Assembly: GCA_024742665.1 (NCBI GenBank)
Contig: JANSYA010000013.1
Span: forward strand, 1 to 64,000
Direction: 5' to 3'
Length of the DNA: 64,000 bases
DNA from: a bacterium
GTDB lineage: Bacteria > Spirochaetota > Leptospiria > Leptospirales > Leptonemataceae
Both the position numbers and the translations under genes were made by a program. The notes under the pieces are model-generated. The model did no database searches. It was not told the DNA's origin and saw nothing but the letters and a program-made list of their open reading frames with translations. Of the stretch, positions 53,101-61,450 are shown in pieces; the first letter of the stretch is position 1, and the number at the start of each line of letters is the position of its first letter.

Positions 53101-53519
53101 CGCTCGCTGAACTGATTCCAATCACCGACGTACTTGAGCACCGACTCGCGGCACAGCTCGTTGAATTTCGCGATGCCGTACTCCGCTTCAATCTCCGATT
53201 TGGTCTTGATTCCCAGCTGTTTTTCGACTTCCCGCTCGACTGGCAGTCCGTGGCAGTCCCACCCGGCCCGCCGGGGAATATGGCAGCCGCGCTGCCCGTG
53301 AAATCGGATATAGATGTCTTTGAACACCCGGCTGAGCACGTGATGAATGCCCGGGCGACCGTTCGCCGTGGGCGGACCTTCGAAAAATACGTAGGTCGGC
53401 CCGTCGCTCGTCTGCTCGCCGGTCTTACGAAAGATTTCCTGCTCTTTCCAGAACGCGAGAATCGCCTGTTCGCGGTCGGGGAGAGATGTGCTGCTTGAAA
53501 ATTCTGGAAACATAGTCAA
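50178..53519 (-). CDS. ileS: Isoleucyl-tRNA synthetase, type 2, with altered HIGH motif
   Basis: Charges tRNA-Ile in the cytosol. 1113 residues, in the size range of the eukaryote-like type 2 enzymes (IleRS2). The catalytic fold shows A-N-G-R-P-G57-I-H-H60 where class I synthetases have HIGH, and K620-M-S-K-S. The large insertion between them (about 185-400) is the editing domain; W-x-x-S-R-E-R-Y-W-G-T-P-L-P at about 475-490 and the anticodon-binding helical part follow, then the longer C-terminal part of type 2. There is no Cys-rich zinc finger at the end. Exchange of positions 1 and 3 of HIGH (GxHH) has been reported for IleRS2 with very high mupirocin resistance. No second ileS is in this window. 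Confidence 0.92.
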   Translation of the reverse strand: MTMFPEFSSSTSLPDREQAILAFWKEQEIFRKTGEQTSDGPTYVFFEGPPTANGRPGIHHVLSRVFKDIYIRFHGQRGCHIPRRAGWDCHGLPVEREVEKQLGIKTKSEIEAEYGIAKFNELCRESVLKYVGDWNQFSERMAFWVDLDDPYFTMDNEFIESVWHLLKIIWEKGLIYQGYKVVPLDPVMGTTMSAAEVDLGYKETEDPSLTVRFRLADAPENERFGKNASFLVWTTTPWTLPSNVALALASTEEYLLIERVRPEGEPDAGTIERLICAVALKDEIFGEDPEANSGAAIKVVETLKGADLAGVSYRQILNYVQPDPERRAFYTITADFVTMDTGTGIVHIAPAYGADDLEVGNKNDLPVIHAVGMDGNFVEGTPHAGTFFKDADKAIVKELKTAGSVWKSERYKHNYPFGYRTGAPLLYFAKDAWYIRTTDLKSELIQNNEAINWVPENIKHGRFGDWLENNRDWALSRERYWGTPLPVWTDGEGGFRIIGSVAELSELAGRPLGDMDLHRPHVDEIEFKDPDTGKNMRRVPEVIDCWFDSGAMPYAQWGWPSGNRGDQLEKYFPADFISEAIDQTRGWFYTLLAISTMVSNTSSYKNVVCLGHVLDEKGEKMSKSKGNVVDPFKVFDTHGADAIRWYFLTNSPPGNSRRVGQPGSKNDPVAIVHGFMNMLINSVSFFTMYANIDGVQLGEDWENNPVMQDGKSAPPFAERPSIDRWILSALHQLIASVTEALEKYDCQGAGKQIEEFADSLSNWYIRRNRRRFWKGELDADKLSAYDTLYRCLTTLARLTAPFTPFLSEAIFRNLVSMPLAQAGAPESVQLAGWPSADLKHWHDPEVLREGDVIKQAAFLGRAARQESGVKVRQPLGRMMVHADSVDDRKALEKQDNQDVLLDELNVKQIEFIEDGAGILDYRVKANLPRIGKQLGPRVREVQSYLKDAQGAEVVRTLRAGEKIRIECADGEAVELAEEDCLIESISKEGVSGAEGGGLIVALDTTLTPDLLREGVARDLVRNVQELRKKSGLEVTDRIQLWFGVTAAAGQSDASGASGVEHANVASAIEQFAEFIQSETLSAILNGAEAPPAAAGELSVTMDGESVRIVIAKA

Positions 53520-53823
53520 TTACAATCAATTAGAGATCTGGCCAGAACACGCACCGGGCCGTCTGCCATCAAGTAGAATGAGGAGATCGCAATGAGGGTG
53601 AAATCGCGGCCGGGGGCCCGGCTTCACCCCGCCCCCGGCCCCCAAAACTGTTCAAAACGAAATTCTTTAAAAAAAGAATTGCCCGATGGACGGAATCGGT
53701 TTCCTGAGTAGAGAAAAGATCGGAGACGATACCCGTTGAACCAGCCGGGAAGAGTCAGGTAGAGATTCGGAGGATTCCGGACGCCTGCTTCAGGGGCTTC
53801 AGTCAACGGAAAGGAGCGCTTCT
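53520..53823. promoter_or_regulatory. Divergent promoter region between ileS and the switch operon
   Basis: About 300 bases without a gene separate two divergent starts. A GC-rich perfect hairpin lies at 53608-53640 (ggccgggggc / gcccccggcc), and an 8-bp palindromic pair aattcttt / aaagaatt at 53661-53680. Either could be an operator or an RNA structure in the leader of one gene; neither follows a gene end, so termination is unlikely except by attenuation. A strong Shine-Dalgarno, GGAAAGGAG, lies just before the TTG start at 53824. Confidence 0.5.
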
Positions 53824-54306
53824 TTGAGTTACGATAGACATGCAGCCCGGGCCTTTGTGGAACTACGTTTCGGCCCGAAATGGACCTATATTTCCACGGT
53901 CCGGACCTTTATCCAGAATTTCCTGGCCATCACTTTAGAAGATAAGATCAAAGCCGACAAGGTTTCGATGGCCGTCAGTGAGCTGGTGGAAAACGCCGTA
54001 AAATATTCAAATCAGGAAGATACCTTTCTGCGGCTGGAAGAACCGCCGGATACGAATACGATTGAAGTCGTGGTCAGCAACAACGCGGCCGAAGAGCAAG
54101 CGCAACAGCTGCTCGGTTTCGTGACCGAAATGGACAAGCTGCCTCCGCTGGAAGCGTATATGCAAATGATGCGCCTCAGCGCGGAACGCCAGGACGGTAA
54201 GAGCCAGCTGGGCCTCGCGCGGATTCGCTACGAAGCCAACGCGACCCTGAACGTCACGTACGAGAACGGGTTGGTGACCGTCCGCGCGAATTTCAAACTG
54301 GCCTGA
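53824..54306 (+). CDS. Anti-sigma-like HATPase (RsbW/slr1861-type switch kinase)
   Basis: A 160-residue protein with a compact GHKL ATPase fold: V-S-M-A-V-S-E-L-V-E-N-A-V-K-Y-S holds the N-box Glu/Asn, and G-K-S-Q-L-G-L-A-R-I-R-Y stands in the G-box position. It would phosphorylate the STAS protein coded next and hold or release a partner. It starts with TTG, supported by an excellent GGAAAGGAG 8 bases upstream; no other start fits. It leads a three-gene set with the STAS-like protein and the PP2C phosphatase. Confidence 0.85.
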   Translation: MSYDRHAARAFVELRFGPKWTYISTVRTFIQNFLAITLEDKIKADKVSMAVSELVENAVKYSNQEDTFLRLEEPPDTNTIEVVVSNNAAEEQAQQLLGFVTEMDKLPPLEAYMQMMRLSAERQDGKSQLGLARIRYEANATLNVTYENGLVTVRANFKLA

Positions 54307-54386
54307 TCGAATAGAGGCCGCCAATCAACGCCGACCCCCGAACACCCCGGATGAGGTCGGCGCAAGATGTTTAAGGACTGATAGCT

Positions 54387-54773
54387 ATGGGTAATATGAA
54401 CGTTGAGAATCTGAAGCTGGACAAGGTTTCCATCACCGTCGCTGACGGCGCCGACGCGGCGGAAATCAAACTGGTCGGCGAAATCGATCTGGAAGATCCG
54501 AGTATCGAAATCAAGCCTTTCCTGGCGAAATTACACGACGAGATCATCGCCGCGGGATACAAAACGGTGAACGTCGAAGTTCTGCAGCTGAGTTTCATGA
54601 ACTCCAGCGGCATCAAAGAACTGGTAAACTGGATCATGAAAGTAAACGTAACGCCGGCCGAGCAGCGTTACAAAATCAATTTGGTATATTCAAAAAGCAT
54701 AACCTGGCAGGAAAGCTCTCTGCCGGTATTGCATAAGCTCCACCCGGACGTTGTGGAAGTTAAAGCCATCTAA
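54387..54773 (+). CDS. STAS-like antagonist (slr1659-type)
   Basis: A 128-residue single-domain protein with an alternating strand/helix pattern. The central F-M-N-S-S-G-I-K-E-L motif carries the Ser residues that are phosphorylated in anti-anti-sigma (SpoIIAA-like) proteins. The edges are longer than in a classical STAS domain, matching the slr1659 group. In such switches the kinase at 53824 adds phosphate and the PP2C enzyme at 54879 removes it. The 80-base gap to the kinase has no hairpin, so co-transcription is likely. Confidence 0.83.
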   Translation: MGNMNVENLKLDKVSITVADGADAAEIKLVGEIDLEDPSIEIKPFLAKLHDEIIAAGYKTVNVEVLQLSFMNSSGIKELVNWIMKVNVTPAEQRYKINLVYSKSITWQESSLPVLHKLHPDVVEVKAI

Positions 54774-54878
54774 ATCACTTTCCCGGGGCAGTCGCCCGTG
54801 CCTTCGCCTCGCTTGCGCTTATTCGCGTAAGCGCGGCGCATTCGGAACGACTGCTCCCAGGGATCAGCCAACCTACCC

Positions 54879-56612
54879 ATGAGCGAAGCGGGCCCGCTAC
54901 CGGAGCAAGACGAAGAAGCCTTCTCCGACATCCTCAAACGCGCCAATGTTGGCCTGCTCCTGCTTGCCAGCGAAAACCAACACAATCGCGTCCTGTACGC
55001 GAACGCATTCATGGAAGGCCTGACCGGCTTCGCTCCGGGCGAACTGCAAGAGCGCGGCTTCTTCGAATTGGTAACCGGCGGCGACGCGAGCGCGATTCAG
55101 GAATACTACAACAAAGTCAAAATCGCCACGCGCGAACCGCCCCACGATTTCGACATCGCGATTCAGCGCAAGAACGGCGATAAGATCGACCTGAACGTCA
55201 CGACTTCGCTGATGGAGACGGCGGAAGAAGAACCCTACGTCCTGCTGATCGTTCAGAATATTACGAACCGCAAAGCCTTCGAACGGGTCATCGTCTCCAG
55301 CTTCGACAAGTTTATCCAGACCACGATCGAACTCGATGCGGCCCTCAAAAAGATTCGCGAACAGAGCAAGGCTCTGGCGAACTATAAAGAAAAAATTCAA
55401 AATGAACTGATGATCGCTTCCAGCGTTCAGCGAGCGATGATTCCTCAGACTTTTCCCGCGAACGATTTCGTGGATATCTGGGGCGAATCGCTGCCCTGCA
55501 GCGAACTCGGCGGCGACTACCTCGACATCTTTCAGCTGGATCGCAACCGGCTGGGCATTCTGCTGGCGGACGTTTCCGGCCACGGCGTGCACGCGGCTTT
55601 GATTTCGGCGATGGCCAAAGTCTATTTCGTAAATTATAGCCGGCACTACGCCGACCCGGCGCACGTGCTCGCGCGCGTGAACTCCGACCTGGAAAAGATC
55701 TTTCGCGGGACCGGCTTTTATCTTTCGGCAGTCTACAGCGTGCTGGATCTCGACACGATGATCATGCGGACCGCGACCGCCGGCCACGAAAATCCGCTGT
55801 GTTATTTTCAGGACGAGAACGGCTCCGGCGGCGCTCCCGACAGGCTCCTCGTAGACGACAGCGAATCGGCGGCGCCCTCCCGCTTCGCCGATAAGGCGGG
55901 CGAACTGCTGCGCATCGGCAATCTGGAAGGCGGCGCGATTCTCGGCAGCCTGTCGCCCGGGGAAGTCCACTATAACTCGCTGACCAATCAGCTGCGCGCC
56001 GGCTCGACGATCGTTTATTATACCGATGGCATTCCGGAAGCGCGCAACGCCGAGAATCAGTTTTTCGGCGACGACCGCCTGCACGAGTTCATTCGCAAAA
56101 ATCACTATCTATCGGCCAGAGAGTTCACTCAAAAACTCTTTCAGGAAACCGAGACATTCTATCAGGGCGCCGAGCCCAACGACGACCGCACTCTGGTCGT
56201 ACTGCAAATCTTAAAATCGCCCCAGGTCGCCGTGCCCGCCATGGGCAAAGAACAAATTCGCGAGTATTTTAATTCCGGCCAGGGCCTGCTGGATCGCGGA
56301 CAGTTCGAAGAAGCGATCGTCCAGTTTCAAAAGATCATCGAAATCGATCAGGATAGCTTTCGCGCGCATCACTTCATCGGCCGCGCTCTGAGCGGCTTGC
56401 AGCGCTTCGAAGAAGCCGAAGAGTACTTTCAAAAGACCATCGTGCTGAATCCCGAGTATCTACAGGGCTTCTATCAGCTCGGCATCGTGGTGTACAACCA
56501 GGGTGAATTTGAACAGGCCCTGCGGATCTGGAAGATTCTGTACAAAAAAACCGGCGAGTACAAAAAACTCGCTCAGTTCATTGAAATGGCTGAAAATCGC
56601 ACCCGGCGCTGA
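54879..56612 (+). CDS. PAS-PP2C (SpoIIE-type) phosphatase with C-terminal TPR
   Basis: A soluble regulatory phosphatase of 577 residues. A PAS sensor domain covers about 15-135, a helical linker follows, then a SpoIIE-type PP2C domain at about 200-445 with G-G-D-Y-L-D-I, L-A-D-V-S-G-H-G-V and E-P-N-D-D-R-T-L giving the metal-binding Asp residues. Three TPR-like helical pairs end the protein (about 465-570). It should dephosphorylate the STAS-like protein upstream when PAS or TPR sense a signal, and so move the partner switch. The three genes make a complete cassette, but the final target is not in view. Confidence 0.9.
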   Translation: MSEAGPLPEQDEEAFSDILKRANVGLLLLASENQHNRVLYANAFMEGLTGFAPGELQERGFFELVTGGDASAIQEYYNKVKIATREPPHDFDIAIQRKNGDKIDLNVTTSLMETAEEEPYVLLIVQNITNRKAFERVIVSSFDKFIQTTIELDAALKKIREQSKALANYKEKIQNELMIASSVQRAMIPQTFPANDFVDIWGESLPCSELGGDYLDIFQLDRNRLGILLADVSGHGVHAALISAMAKVYFVNYSRHYADPAHVLARVNSDLEKIFRGTGFYLSAVYSVLDLDTMIMRTATAGHENPLCYFQDENGSGGAPDRLLVDDSESAAPSRFADKAGELLRIGNLEGGAILGSLSPGEVHYNSLTNQLRAGSTIVYYTDGIPEARNAENQFFGDDRLHEFIRKNHYLSAREFTQKLFQETETFYQGAEPNDDRTLVVLQILKSPQVAVPAMGKEQIREYFNSGQGLLDRGQFEEAIVQFQKIIEIDQDSFRAHHFIGRALSGLQRFEEAEEYFQKTIVLNPEYLQGFYQLGIVVYNQGEFEQALRIWKILYKKTGEYKKLAQFIEMAENRTRR

Positions 56613-57079
56613 CGGGCCGCCTCCGCCCGACGGCGGATATCGATGGAACCGAGCGCACGCTCCGCGACCGCAGCCTTTCCCGGAGATTCCCGGCCACCGC
56701 CCGACGCCCCCGAGCGAAAATCTCGACTCCAGCCAGGCCAATCTGCGCAAAGATCACGCGATTCGCCGAATTTGCCGATAATAGTGTATAGATAGAGGCG
56801 GGCCACGAGGGGCTACAGGGGGATTCCAGCTTGACGATCCGGGGGGTTCCGGAAAATCTGGCTTATTCCCTCCTACCCTATATCAGTCCTGATATTTCAT
56901 ACATAAATTCCCTGATCCGCTGACTGTGTTTTGATGGGGAGATTGGTTTTATTAAATCTTTATTTATGATTCGGCGAAACATTTTTTGATTCGCCGGGTC
57001 CGGTGTGCGTCTTGCGCGAACACCGAGTCGGTAATACGATACAACTTACAACGCCAAATACGCTCAATACGGTAGAACA
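56613..57079. promoter_or_regulatory. Leader region of the GreA-fusion gene
   Basis: A 467-base gap with no gene. The part from 56860 on is AT-rich and holds likely promoter elements (for example TTGGTT at 56944 and TATGAT at 56965-56970, a short 15-base spacing). A hairpin cggcgaa / ttcgccg (56972-56978 with 56990-56996) follows with a T-rich loop. It may be part of the 5' untranslated leader. The upstream 200 bases are GC-rich and featureless. Confidence 0.4.
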
Positions 57080-59866
57080 ATGTCACAACAGGTCACGGAA
57101 AACGAAACTCAGGTCTCCAGCGATCCACTCGCGGCGAAGATCATCGCCCAGATCAACGAAGAGAAACTGGTCAAAGATCATCTCGCCAATTTGCAACTCA
57201 GCCGCCTGAAGAACTTCGATGAACTGGCCGCGGAGATCCAAAGCGCCGGACCGGAAAAGAGTTCCGAAGCCCGCACCCTGCTACAAGAAAATCTAAACGA
57301 GTCGAAGTCATCGCTCGTATCGCGCTATATTCTCGGCGGCGTCGAGCTGCTTGAACAAAAAGAAGACGACTCCGGTTATCTACGCGCCCTGCTCGGCGAA
57401 TTCATCAAGAGCGGTAAGTGGACCATCGTCGACCACATCGCCGACATCATTCTGGAGCACGACGAGAAGAACCGCATCGCCCTGCGCGCGAAAGTCGATA
57501 GCACCGAACGCCTGAAAGGCAAAAAAGAGCTGCGGCCCTTTCTCGAACGCCTGGCGCAGATCGACCGGAAGAATCCGGACGTCGTCAAGAAATACGCTCT
57601 CTCTATTTTAGAAGAAGACGAAGACAAAGCGATTACGTATCTGAAGCAGGCCGGCGAAACCTACGCCCGCCTCAAAGATTATAAGAACTTAGAGGAAGTC
57701 TGGAATCTGGTCGTAGCCCGGGACCACAAAGACCTGCCCTTCTTCGAACGCATCGAACGGATTCTGGTCGGTAACCGCGAACGCGTTCGCATGGCCGCCT
57801 ATCTGGTCAGCCTGGTCGATCCCTTCAAGAACGAAGAGAACTGGGAAGCCGTCATCACCATCCTCAAAAAGATTCTGGAGTACGAGCCGACCTCTTCGCG
57901 CGCTCGTTCGGATCTTGTCCGGGCCTATCGTTCGCGCTTCGAGACGCACTCGCTGCTGAACGAATTCCTGAAGATGTCCGACCTGACGAACCACAAGAAG
58001 GCCGTCGGTCCCTGCATCGCTCACTTCGAACGCAACATCGTCTTCGACAAAGACAACTACGTCTATCACCGAACCCGCGGCGTGGGTAAAATCACCGAGA
58101 TCGACAAAGACCAGGTGATTGTCGATTTCCGCGACAACCCCGGTCAGCGCATGTCGATCCAGATGGCGATTTCCAGTCTGCAACCGCTCTATACCGAACA
58201 CATCTGGGTGCGCTATTACGAAAACCCGACCGAGATCGAAGAAATTTTCAAAGAAGACACGGCCATGTTCTTCGAAATGATGCTGTCGTCGTTTCGCAAT
58301 AAGATGATCATCGGCGACGTGAAAACCGAAATCGTTCCGCGCTTTCTCGAACTCAAGGACTGGTCCAAGTGGTGGACCAAGACCCGCGCTCAATTAAAGA
58401 AAGATCCGAAATTTGGTTTTAATCCGCGCAAGAAAGACGAACTCTTGCTGCGCGAAACGCCGATCACGCTTTCGGAAGAAATGTCCATGCGCTTCCAGTC
58501 CACGAACGACTGGAACAAACGCCTGGAAATCGCCCTGGAAACCCTCAAAGACCAGGACACGGAAGGCGCCGCCGAACTGGGCGTGCAATTTTATCGCGAA
58601 AACGAAAGCAACAAGGACGCCCTCAAGCAGCTGCACAGCTTTCTCTTTCTCGAACTGGCCAGTCAGGCCATGGGCGAAGACATCCCCGAACGCAAGCTCA
58701 AACGCAGTCACGTTCAGGAAGTTTTCAAGAACGCCGCCGCCGCCGATCTGGTGAAGTGGTGCGCCGAAAGCCCCACCGTTGAATTCAAACGCGAAATCGT
58801 AAACCTGGTCGTCAACAATCGCGAAGACTATCCGGAAATTCTCGGCCACATTCTGTTCGAAGTTCCGATCAAAATCAACCGCTATGTTCTGACCGAACTG
58901 CATCGCCTCGAACAATTCGACGCGCTGCGCAATTTCCTCAAACGGACTTTCACGAAATACCGCGACTTCCCCGAGATCTTTCTGTGGGTCGCGAAGTCGA
59001 TTCTCAGCGAACAGTGGAATTACGAATGGGTTGAAAAAAGCAAGCAGGACGTCCTGCTGCTGATCTTCCGCCTGCTCAAGACTCTCGTGAATATCGAGAA
59101 GAAGGGCACGCGTCTGAAAAACACGGCGATCGAAGCTATCTTCGGCGCGACGAATATTACCGTCGAAGCGGTCCTCAGCCATGAAGTGCTTGCCACGGTA
59201 ATAAAAAACGCGGAGCTACGAGTGCTGCGCCGGATGTACGCCCTCTTTCGGGACGTGCCGTACGCCGCCGACGCGCACAAAGAAAATTTCTACGAAGCCC
59301 TGCGCAATGAGCGTCCCGACTTCAACATGGACAGCGACGAAGAGGAAGACGCGGAAGAAGAACTCGCCGCTGAAATTGAAAGCCTGTATCCGGCAAGCGG
59401 CGTGATTCTGGCTTCATCGGACGCGCTGGAAAAACGCAAAGGCCATCTGGACCACTTGATCAACGTTGTGATGCCGGCCAACTCGCGGGACATCGGCGAA
59501 GCGCAGGAAAAAGGCGATTTGCGCGAGAACGCGGAATACAAAGCGGCCATGGAAAAACAATCCCAGCTGCAAGCTGAAATTTCACGCGTCTCGGCTGAAA
59601 TCAAACGCGCCCGCGCGATTCAGGCCTCCGACGTGCGCACGGATCTGGTCAGCATCGGTTCGCAGGTCACCGTCAAAACGAGCGAAGGCGAAACGATCAC
59701 CTACTCGATCCTCGGCCCCTGGGACGCCGACGCGGATCAAAATCTGATCTCGTACGAATCGCCTATCGCGAAAGCGCTGATCGGTAAAAAAGCCGGCGAA
59801 ACGGCGCAGCTGACCGAAGGCAACGCACGATCCTTTCACATCGAATCCATCGCGTCGGCCCTCTAA
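57080..59866 (+). CDS. GreA transcript-cleavage factor fused to a large helical domain
   Basis: A 928-residue protein; normal GreA has about 160. Only the last 150 residues are GreA: the coiled coil with the catalytic tip G-D-L-R-E-N-A-E-Y and the C-terminal barrel ending I-G-K-K-A-G-E-T and S-F-H-I-E-S. The first 770 residues are helical, rich in Glu, Lys and Asp, with a strand-rich island at about 325-365 (H-R-T-R-G-V-G-K-I). Such fusions are known in Borrelia, Leptospira and other spirochaetes. It should rescue backtracked RNA polymerase; the role of the long part is unknown. The next gene starts after 4 bases. Confidence 0.9.
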   Translation: MSQQVTENETQVSSDPLAAKIIAQINEEKLVKDHLANLQLSRLKNFDELAAEIQSAGPEKSSEARTLLQENLNESKSSLVSRYILGGVELLEQKEDDSGYLRALLGEFIKSGKWTIVDHIADIILEHDEKNRIALRAKVDSTERLKGKKELRPFLERLAQIDRKNPDVVKKYALSILEEDEDKAITYLKQAGETYARLKDYKNLEEVWNLVVARDHKDLPFFERIERILVGNRERVRMAAYLVSLVDPFKNEENWEAVITILKKILEYEPTSSRARSDLVRAYRSRFETHSLLNEFLKMSDLTNHKKAVGPCIAHFERNIVFDKDNYVYHRTRGVGKITEIDKDQVIVDFRDNPGQRMSIQMAISSLQPLYTEHIWVRYYENPTEIEEIFKEDTAMFFEMMLSSFRNKMIIGDVKTEIVPRFLELKDWSKWWTKTRAQLKKDPKFGFNPRKKDELLLRETPITLSEEMSMRFQSTNDWNKRLEIALETLKDQDTEGAAELGVQFYRENESNKDALKQLHSFLFLELASQAMGEDIPERKLKRSHVQEVFKNAAAADLVKWCAESPTVEFKREIVNLVVNNREDYPEILGHILFEVPIKINRYVLTELHRLEQFDALRNFLKRTFTKYRDFPEIFLWVAKSILSEQWNYEWVEKSKQDVLLLIFRLLKTLVNIEKKGTRLKNTAIEAIFGATNITVEAVLSHEVLATVIKNAELRVLRRMYALFRDVPYAADAHKENFYEALRNERPDFNMDSDEEEDAEEELAAEIESLYPASGVILASSDALEKRKGHLDHLINVVMPANSRDIGEAQEKGDLRENAEYKAAMEKQSQLQAEISRVSAEIKRARAIQASDVRTDLVSIGSQVTVKTSEGETITYSILGPWDADADQNLISYESPIAKALIGKKAGETAQLTEGNARSFHIESIASAL

Positions 59867-59870
59867 AATC

Positions 59871-61388
59871 ATGCGGGCTGTCGTGTTCAGGTTCCGACCC
59901 CGACCCGGCGCGCTCCTGATCCTGGCGGCGCTCTGCTGGGGCGGGCCGGTCGCTGTCGGGCAGACGCAACCGACAACGGCGCAGGCCGGTTCTGGACCGA
60001 ATCGCAGCCCGGCGACTCCGCCCCGCACCACCGGTTCCGCCGCATCGCGCCCGGCGGATTCCGTGCAGGGCCTCAGCCGGCGACAGCGCCTCCTGCCCGC
60101 GGGTTTCGCCGATGCGAGCACCGTCGACGAACCGACGAAAACCGAAGAGACCACCGACAACAGCACTGAAACGCAGATCGACCCCGCGCAGAAGCCCGAA
60201 CGCGAAGAATTCGATCCGGCCGTAGAGCGCGAGCGACGCAAATCGATTCAGGGTTATCTCGACCCTCTGATCAAAGATTTGATGAACGAATTGCGGGTGC
60301 CCGGCGCGGCCATCGCCATCGTCCGTCGCAACCGGGTCTATATGATGCAGGGCTACGGCTTCGGCGATCTGACGACGAAGGCCCGCATCGACGCGATTCG
60401 CACCCGCTTTCCCGTCGGCCGCGTTTCGGCGAATATCACCGCCGCCGCCGTACTGCACGCCGCCGATCGCGGTCTGCTCCAGTTGAACAGCCCGGCGGAT
60501 AGTTATCTCCCACGACCGCTGCCCCGCCCCCGAGGACGCGGCTTAACTATCGAAGACTTACTATTAAGAAAGACGGGCCTGGCCGCCGTCAGCCAGAACG
60601 GCGGTTTCGAGAGCCGCGCCCAGGCGCCTGCGCTTGACGAGTATATACGGCGCGCGCGTCCCGCATTTCGTCAACGCGATGGGGGCCCCTCGGACTATGA
60701 AATCAGCGTGCTGGGCCGCATCCTCGAAGGCCAGAGCCGTCTGAGCTACGCCGAACACATTCGCCAGTTTTTCTTTCGCCCGATCGGCATGAACCGGTCG
60801 AGCTTCGCCTACCTGAACGAAAGCGCGAAGATTCCCGACGGCCGGACGGCGGCGGCCGGAGCCGATCTCGAAGCGCCGGCCGGCTGGGCGCGCCCCTATC
60901 GGTACGAGTTTGAGCAGGGCTCCTCGCAATCAAACACAAGCACAGGACGCTTCAAAAAATTACCGGCCCGTTATTTCGCGCCGGCGCCCGCCCTCGGCCT
61001 TTCGACGACCGCCGGCGACATGGCCCGCTATTTGGTGATGCTGCTCGATCGCGGGCGTTTCGGCCAGGCCCGACTGCTCGGCGAAGAGGCCGTTCAGCAA
61101 ATGCTGGATATTCGAAACGAAGACCGCTTTTTACGACCGACCTACTATTACGGCTTCGAAGCTTTCGCGGCCTATAAAACTGAAGCCGAAACCGCGAGCG
61201 ACAGAATCGCCGCTCAACCGGCGGCGCAGCGCGCTTTGATTACGAAAGGCGATCTGCCGGGTTACGCAGCGGTCCTGTGCGTCGCGCCCGAAAAAGAATT
61301 CGGCGTCTTCCTGGCGACCAACAGCCACTCTCCCGAATTTCGCGACCGCGTATTGCACGCCTTCCTCGATCGCTTTGTCTTTCGCTGA
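59871..61388 (+). CDS. Beta-lactamase-fold (class C-like) protein lacking catalytic residues
   Basis: A 505-residue exported protein: signal peptide (about 1-31), a 100-residue Ser/Thr/Pro/Glu-rich linker, then a serine beta-lactamase/DD-peptidase-like domain from about 125 to 505. The fold markers are clear (V-P-G-A-A-I-A-I-V-R, Y-G-F-G-D, G-R-I-L-E-G, F-F-R-P-I-G-M, L-S-T-T-A-G-D-M-A-R-Y). The S-x-x-K site reads R184-V-S-A187, the Y-x-N site reads P273-S-D275, and the H/K-T-G box reads T-K-G-D. All three active-site elements are changed, so it is most likely a pseudoenzyme that binds rather than cuts. It begins 4 bases after the GreA-fusion stop and is probably co-transcribed. Confidence 0.83.
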   Translation: MRAVVFRFRPRPGALLILAALCWGGPVAVGQTQPTTAQAGSGPNRSPATPPRTTGSAASRPADSVQGLSRRQRLLPAGFADASTVDEPTKTEETTDNSTETQIDPAQKPEREEFDPAVERERRKSIQGYLDPLIKDLMNELRVPGAAIAIVRRNRVYMMQGYGFGDLTTKARIDAIRTRFPVGRVSANITAAAVLHAADRGLLQLNSPADSYLPRPLPRPRGRGLTIEDLLLRKTGLAAVSQNGGFESRAQAPALDEYIRRARPAFRQRDGGPSDYEISVLGRILEGQSRLSYAEHIRQFFFRPIGMNRSSFAYLNESAKIPDGRTAAAGADLEAPAGWARPYRYEFEQGSSQSNTSTGRFKKLPARYFAPAPALGLSTTAGDMARYLVMLLDRGRFGQARLLGEEAVQQMLDIRNEDRFLRPTYYYGFEAFAAYKTEAETASDRIAAQPAAQRALITKGDLPGYAAVLCVAPEKEFGVFLATNSHSPEFRDRVLHAFLDRFVFR

Positions 61389-61450
61389 ATGCCCGCTCTA
61401 AGTGATCCACCGCAGGCTTCAGCCGGCGCCAAATCGAAGTTGCTTAAAAG

